From a virus, in IMG/VR virus record IMGVR_UViG_3300042868_007959, positions 124,001-188,000 of that record: a stretch of DNA of 64,000 bases; one strand, given 5' to 3'. Positions 62,123 through 64,000 of this stretch are shown piece after piece. Every line of letters begins with the position of its first letter. Within the stretch, counting starts at the first letter, position 1. The position numbers were made by a program, and so were the translations under genes. Below the pieces are notes generated by a model. That model had not been told where the DNA came from. It searched no databases and was given only the letters and a program-made list of their open reading frames with translations.

Positions 62123-62353
62123 TTATTCTTTTGGTATTAGATAATCTATATAATATTTACGCATATAAGTTGGCATAATCAGAATATCTGAATATGAAAA
62201 ACCTCTATTAACTAAAAATAATATCTCCCTAAGAAGATATTGTTGATGGTTAGATGTCAGGCCAAAATAAATTTTTATTGATTCTAAGAAAGGTATTAAC
62301 GGACTCTCCCCCCTGAGTCCTAGCAATGACATTAAAATTAATTCCTGGCTCAA
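62123..62353 (-). CDS. Overlapping second-frame gene, gp51-like tail assembly protein or frameshift extension
   Basis: This 76-residue frame overlaps the gp26-like gene by 104 bases in the +1 (equal to -2) frame. By itself it would start at TTG 62353 or ATG 62332; a TAG lies two codons above the TTG. The C-terminal half (SYSDILIMPTYMRKYYIDYL) has the MPxxxRxYY pattern I associate with tail assembly chaperone extensions and gp51-like proteins. It may be made alone or as a fusion through a shift at the run of six G at 62313-62308. A fusion would be about 301 residues. Confidence 0.72.
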   Translation of the reverse strand: MSQELILMSLLGLRGESPLIPFLESIKIYFGLTSNHQQYLLREILFLVNRGFSYSDILIMPTYMRKYYIDYLIPKE

Positions 62354-63026
62354 TCTCTAACAAATACTTATTAAGATTTCTAATATCCATGATAGGTAAC
62401 GCTTTTAAAATATTGGATATTTTAATCTTATCTCTTTCACCGTCTATATCCATTATCGATCTTTCTAATCTTAAAGTTGTTTTAGTAGAAATTTCATTTT
62501 TAGACCTTTCCATAATTTGTTGATCTAAAATTTCTATTTCTTCCTCATCTTTACCTGTCAATAATCTAAATTTTAAATTTTTATTTGATTTAGGAAGAAT
62601 GAAATCAAATAACCCATTTTCGTCTGGTTTAACAGTTAATTTTTTTTGTTCTAAAGTAGATAAATCAACCTCCCCTTCTACCACCTTTTTAGAAAAAGGA
62701 TCAATAATAGGTTGTATATATTTTTCACCAAATGCAGAAACTCTTAAGAAAATAATTATTGCCATTCTATCACCTTCCAAAAGTAACTTATGATCAAATC
62801 CTAAATCTTTAACTTTTCTTTCTAATAAAACATCTATAAGTTTCCCACTAGCCAATATATTTGGTGATGTCAATATGTTCTCATCAAAAGCAGTTAAGTA
62901 TTCTACTTTAATTTTATCTTTTTTATTTGGGTATAATAAACCTTGTGAAGGTAATTCTATTATATCGTAAGGTACCTTATAATCTTCAGGTACAAAGTTT
63001 GGGTCATTAAAGCTATTTTTATCCAT
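62250..63026 (-). CDS. 26: gp26-like baseplate hub/tail assembly protein
   Basis: This 258-residue protein has the T4 gp26 family layout: an ELPSQGLLYPNKKDKIKVEYL start (about residues 25-45) and LTAFDENIL at about 44-52. LERKVKDL and DRMAIIIFLRVSAFG follow near 70-100. The T4 relative is needed for baseplate hub assembly. The 3' end overlaps the second-frame gene. The codon run CAG GGG GGA in the overlap is the proposed shift site. Confidence 0.85.
   Translation of the reverse strand: MDKNSFNDPNFVPEDYKVPYDIIELPSQGLLYPNKKDKIKVEYLTAFDENILTSPNILASGKLIDVLLERKVKDLGFDHKLLLEGDRMAIIIFLRVSAFGEKYIQPIIDPFSKKVVEGEVDLSTLEQKKLTVKPDENGLFDFILPKSNKNLKFRLLTGKDEEEIEILDQQIMERSKNEISTKTTLRLERSIMDIDGERDKIKISNILKALPIMDIRNLNKYLLEIEPGINFNVIARTQGGESVNTFLRINKNLFWPDI
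62307..62314 (-). promoter_or_regulatory. Candidate programmed ribosomal frameshift site (run of six G)
   Basis: The gp26 frame reads ACT CAG GGG GGA GAG, with six G at 62313-62308. A -2 or +1 slip at this run moves ribosomes into the downstream frame that continues to 62123. The shift site lies inside the 104-base overlap, after the last stop in the second frame, as a functional site requires. Confidence 0.55.
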
Positions 63027-63062
63027 ATTATAAAACTATTTATTAATTATTAAAAGTAAATA

Positions 63063-63980
63063 TTATACTATTTCTATTGGTTCAACAAGAACTTCTATTT
63101 TACCAAACATTTTATCTAATTCATTTTGATCGATAACTTTATTGGTATCTACATCATCATCAAAATCGTCTGGATCTACAATTATACCACCTTCTGATCC
63201 TGCATCAACTTCTCTTTTCTTATTCCAATACTCTGAACAAGTTTGATCTAATTTATTTTCTAAATCTACTAATTTCCCAACAGATAAAGGTTTCCCATCT
63301 ACACTTGTTTTAGGTAAAAATCCCGCTATTAATTCGTCAACTGTTGGGACTTTGGGGAATGCACCACCGACCAATGGGGTATTTCTTAAAAAATCACTTA
63401 TGTCTTTGAACCATTCATTATCTCTTTCTTTACCTTTAAATTGTTCATTAGTTTCTTTTTCAAAATTTTGTAAAGATTCCTTTAAGTATTTTATACGCTC
63501 TCTTAATTTTGTAGATTTACCTTCTTTATCATTACAAAAATCTTCAATTTCTTTTTGATTCCATGAGGCAATATTTACTATATTATTATATTCTACACTA
63601 AATTCTTCTAATGCCGTCATATATTCATCTTTTTTATTAAAAAAAGCGTCTACTTTTTGGTTACATTCACTTATACAACTATTAGTATTAGCATTACCAT
63701 AACCGAATTTACTTTCACATTTTGATCTACATCTAGCGTAACCAATTTTCCTTAAATTTTCTAAATCTCTTTTAACAGATTTCAGTGGTTCTACTACTAA
63801 AAATCCTAAAGGATGATACTTCCATAGTTTACTATTACCATAATCGGCACCTGCAGTCATTATTAAGGATTCTGAATCAGGTAAACTACCTCTTTGGGTT
63901 GATACATAAATTTCATTTAAACTAATTAAAGCGACTTGTTCTACCACAATTATTCTAAGGACATCTTCTATATTTTTCAT
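63063..63980 (-). CDS. Hypothetical tail-module protein with Cys-rich segment (305 residues)
   Basis: This 305-residue protein has an N-terminal part with few known features. A Cys cluster at about 84-106 (CRSKCESKFGYGNANTNSC and CNQK) resembles a small disulfide or metal knot. A helical middle (about 120-190) and an acidic tail (DDFDDDVD) follow. No family is recognised. It is the first gene of the run leading to the gp26-like gene, 36 bases away. Confidence 0.7.
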   Translation of the reverse strand: MKNIEDVLRIIVVEQVALISLNEIYVSTQRGSLPDSESLIMTAGADYGNSKLWKYHPLGFLVVEPLKSVKRDLENLRKIGYARCRSKCESKFGYGNANTNSCISECNQKVDAFFNKKDEYMTALEEFSVEYNNIVNIASWNQKEIEDFCNDKEGKSTKLRERIKYLKESLQNFEKETNEQFKGKERDNEWFKDISDFLRNTPLVGGAFPKVPTVDELIAGFLPKTSVDGKPLSVGKLVDLENKLDQTCSEYWNKKREVDAGSEGGIIVDPDDFDDDVDTNKVIDQNELDKMFGKIEVLVEPIEIV

Positions 63981-64000
63981 TCTTTTACCTGACCAACCTT

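Noticed and set aside
62307-62314. Reading G GGG GGA as a -1 slippery heptamer
   Set aside because: The heptamer is in phase for a -1 shift, but the downstream open frame is in the +1/-2 phase, so a -1 shift would not reach it.
1-64000. tRNA genes, integrase, insertion sequences or attachment sites
   Set aside because: I looked for cloverleaf-like segments, transposase or recombinase motifs and terminal repeats and saw none; a tRNA search tool would be needed to exclude tRNAs fully.

Overview
The window is a stretch of a large tailed-phage genome (T4-like myovirus type) that very probably infects a member of the Bacteroidetes, most likely a flavobacterium. The T4-type content is direct: recombination nuclease subunits (gp46/gp47), primase, a FEN/RNase H-type nuclease, UvsX recombinase, gp32 single-strand binding protein, a DnaB-type helicase, and baseplate or tail proteins resembling gp6, gp25, gp26 and gp53. 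The host inference rests on three things: five upstream regions match the Bacteroidetes promoter pattern TTG-N19/20-TAnnTTTG; the phage carries a sigma factor closest in design to Bacteroidetes RpoD; and several proteins use domains common in Bacteroidetes (DUF5522, a surface-protein type beta-propeller). The DNA is very AT-rich, and I found no tRNA, CRISPR array, insertion sequence or integrase.

Layout, nearly all on the minus strand. 1-1238: membrane proteins, the first running off the left edge. 1314-2626: a UVR-motif protein and the sigma factor, one unit with its own promoter and terminator. 2668-6375: gp46, a coiled-coil protein and gp47. 6414-7328: a PD-(D/E)XK nuclease. 7385-8965: three plus-strand accessory genes. 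8962-11327: a cyclic-phosphate-processing receiver protein, a small Cys-rich protein, primase and a RuvC-like resolvase. 11348-39648: about 28 kb of tail, fibre and baseplate genes, including proteins of 2756 and 1366 residues, the gp6-like and gp25-like wedge proteins, and an EGF-like repeat protein. 39719-40285: a plus-strand secreted metzincin-like protease. 40295-47495: DUF5522, class II ribonucleotide reductase, helicase, FEN nuclease, UvsX and SSB. 47626-49592: small unknown genes. 49624-63980: a second tail module with hub-like proteins, a gp53-like protein, the tape measure, a small Lys-rich protein, and a gp26-like protein that overlaps a second frame.

Two kinds of promoter-like signal are visible. 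DNA-metabolism and regulatory genes carry host-type TTG/TAnnTTTG promoters. Many virion genes instead have ATATTTAT(T/A) 5 to 52 bases before their start codon. The sigma gene is itself read from a host-type promoter, which suggests a cascade: host RNA polymerase reads the early and middle genes, and the phage sigma or another phage factor then directs late transcription. Hairpin terminators at 1294, 10646, 40290 and 47582 separate the units. No intergenic gap exceeds 300 bases.

The most noteworthy points are a possible programmed frameshift at a run of six G in the gp26-like gene, placed where tail-assembly-chaperone frameshifts occur; the second promoter class; probable leaderless mRNAs; a secreted metzincin; and virion proteins carrying host-like adhesion domains.
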